A stretch of 7,438 bases of DNA from Paracoccaceae bacterium. Its GTDB lineage: Bacteria; Pseudomonadota; Alphaproteobacteria; Rhodobacterales; Rhodobacteraceae. The notes under the pieces are model-generated. The model worked only from the letters and a program-made list of their open reading frames with translations. It was not told the DNA's origin and did no database searches. A program made the position numbers and the translations under genes. The DNA is taken from the NCBI GenBank assembly GCA_007134805.1, contig SLKB01000160.1, positions 1-7,438 of the forward strand. The letters run 5' to 3'. How positions within the stretch are numbered: the first letter of the stretch is position 1; each line of letters opens with the position of its first letter. Below are positions 6,637-7,438 of the stretch, piece after piece.

Positions 6637-7208
6637 GTACTGGCTCCTCCTTTTCTGGGAAAGGGAACCACCCGGTTCAGACCGCTCTCTGGTGCGTGCT
6701 CGGACAGGCTTTGGCGCAGCAGGCTGCGGGCGCGATTGAGCCTCGAGCGGATCGTGCCTTCCGGGCAGTTCATGCAGAATGCGGCATCGCGATAGCTCAT
6801 GCTGTCGATCAGGACGAGTTCCACGACCATTTGAAGGTCCTGGGGCAGGGACGCGACCGCCGCGCCCAGATCACGCCCGAGGCGCAGGTTCTCAAGGGTT
6901 TGCGCCGGGCCGTTTGCAGGTTCGGGCAGGTCGTCGACTGCGTGCGCGGCGTGATCACCGGCGCTGCGGGCTGAATCGCTGCGCGCGTGGTCGATGCAGA
7001 GATTCATGAGAATGCGAAATATCCAGGCGCGGAAATTCTCTGGCTCTGCCCCTGTGACGAAGCTGCGATAGGCGCGCAGGCTCGCTTCCTGCACCAGATC
7101 CTCTGCAAGGCCCGGGTCACGGCTGGAACGCAACGCCGTGCGATAGAGCGCATCGATATGCCCCCGCAGCAGCGCTTCAAATTTCTCCAGCTTGGCGTTT
7201 TCCGGCAT
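6633..7208 (-). CDS. ECF-family RNA polymerase sigma factor
   Basis: Extracytoplasmic-function sigma factor, 191 residues, with only regions 2 and 4. Region 2 spans about residues 14-78, with DPGLAEDLVQEASLRAYRSF for core binding and FRAWIFRILMNLCIDHAR for -10 recognition. A Gly/Pro-containing linker covers about 79-108. Region 4 spans about 116-168, with LPQDLQMVVELVLI and a helix-turn-helix, YRDAAFCMNCPEGTIRSRL, for -35 binding. The turn contains C145 and C148 (CxxC), and C71 lies in region 2.4; only the second turn Cys is common in the family (GCPxGT). The last ~20 residues are a basic tail. ATG 7208 fits the family N-terminus; AGGA lies very close to it, so the ribosome site is weak. It is first in the operon and overlaps the anti-sigma gene by ATGA. 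A matching ECF promoter upstream suggests autoregulation. Confidence 0.94.
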   Translation of the reverse strand: MPENAKLEKFEALLRGHIDALYRTALRSSRDPGLAEDLVQEASLRAYRSFVTGAEPENFRAWIFRILMNLCIDHARSDSARSAGDHAAHAVDDLPEPANGPAQTLENLRLGRDLGAAVASLPQDLQMVVELVLIDSMSYRDAAFCMNCPEGTIRSRLNRARSLLRQSLSEHAPESGLNRVVPFPRKGGAST

Positions 7209-7266
7209 CTTCCTGCTTTCGGTTGGCGTGTCACGGTCTGCGGCACATCACGCCCTGCTCATGAGG

Positions 7267-7295
7267 TAAGACGGAGCCTGGCCCAAAGAGTTCGC
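7267..7295 (-). promoter_or_regulatory. ECF-type promoter of the sigma operon
   Basis: On the minus strand, GCGAACTC (-35, 7295-7288) is followed by GTCTTA (-10, 7272-7267). GAAC (7293-7290) and CGTC (7273-7270) are separated by exactly 16 nt. This fits the general ECF/sigmaE pattern GGAAC-N16/17-CGTC closely. The -10 lies about 60 bp upstream of the sigma start codon, giving a leader of roughly 50 nt. A match of this kind directly before an ECF gene is the usual sign of self-activation. Confidence 0.65.
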
Positions 7296-7438
7296 CCTGG
7301 CGCGCAGGATCGCGTTCACGAACGCGTCATCCGCCGCGCCTGACCGTGGCCCCGATGGGGCCGCGCGAGCCCCCGAAGATGGTCGCCCCGGCCAGGGCTT
7401 GCGGGCAGCGCGCGCGGAATGCAGGGGTTCTGGCGCGC

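Overview
The window is high-GC bacterial DNA with tightly packed, overlapping genes. The protein styles (short Tat-like signals, ATGA overlaps, a DsbA/YkuD pair, a His/Glu-type amino-acid permease pair) suggest an alphaproteobacterium, most likely Rhodobacteraceae. That assignment is by resemblance only. Base composition is not uniform. Hand counts of single 60-base lines give about 55% G+C in the permease region (421-480), 40-42% in the leader at 1141-1320, and 72-75% further right (1621-1680, 4081-4140).

Left part (1-1300, minus strand): two overlapping inner-membrane permease genes of a polar amino-acid ABC importer. The second runs off the left edge. Their AT-rich leader holds a perfect 16-bp palindrome and a weak sigma70-like promoter candidate.

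Junction and gap (about 1300-2165): a decayed C-terminal fragment of an IS5-family transposase (about 1372-1503, plus strand) lies where the composition changes. After it come about 630 bp of high-GC DNA in which I find no convincing gene.

Middle (2166-4399, plus strand): a two-gene, translationally coupled unit. It encodes a TVP38/TMEM64 (VTT-domain) membrane protein and a MerA/lipoamide-dehydrogenase-like flavoprotein disulfide oxidoreductase with a CxxxxC redox centre.

Right part (4472-7295, minus strand): a four-gene operon read right to left. An ECF sigma factor and a zinc-binding membrane anti-sigma factor (ATGA overlap) are followed 21 bp later by a DsbA-like thiol:disulfide oxidoreductase (CPHC). 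An exported L,D-transpeptidase (YkuD) follows, overlapping by 1 nt (TGATG). A good ECF-type promoter (GAAC-N16-CGTC) sits about 60 bp upstream of the sigma gene, so the operon is probably autoregulated. The coherent reading is an envelope-stress regulator driving a periplasmic thiol enzyme together with a cysteine-dependent peptidoglycan cross-linking enzyme. This is the most interesting system in the window. The last ~140 bp at the right edge contain no gene I can support.
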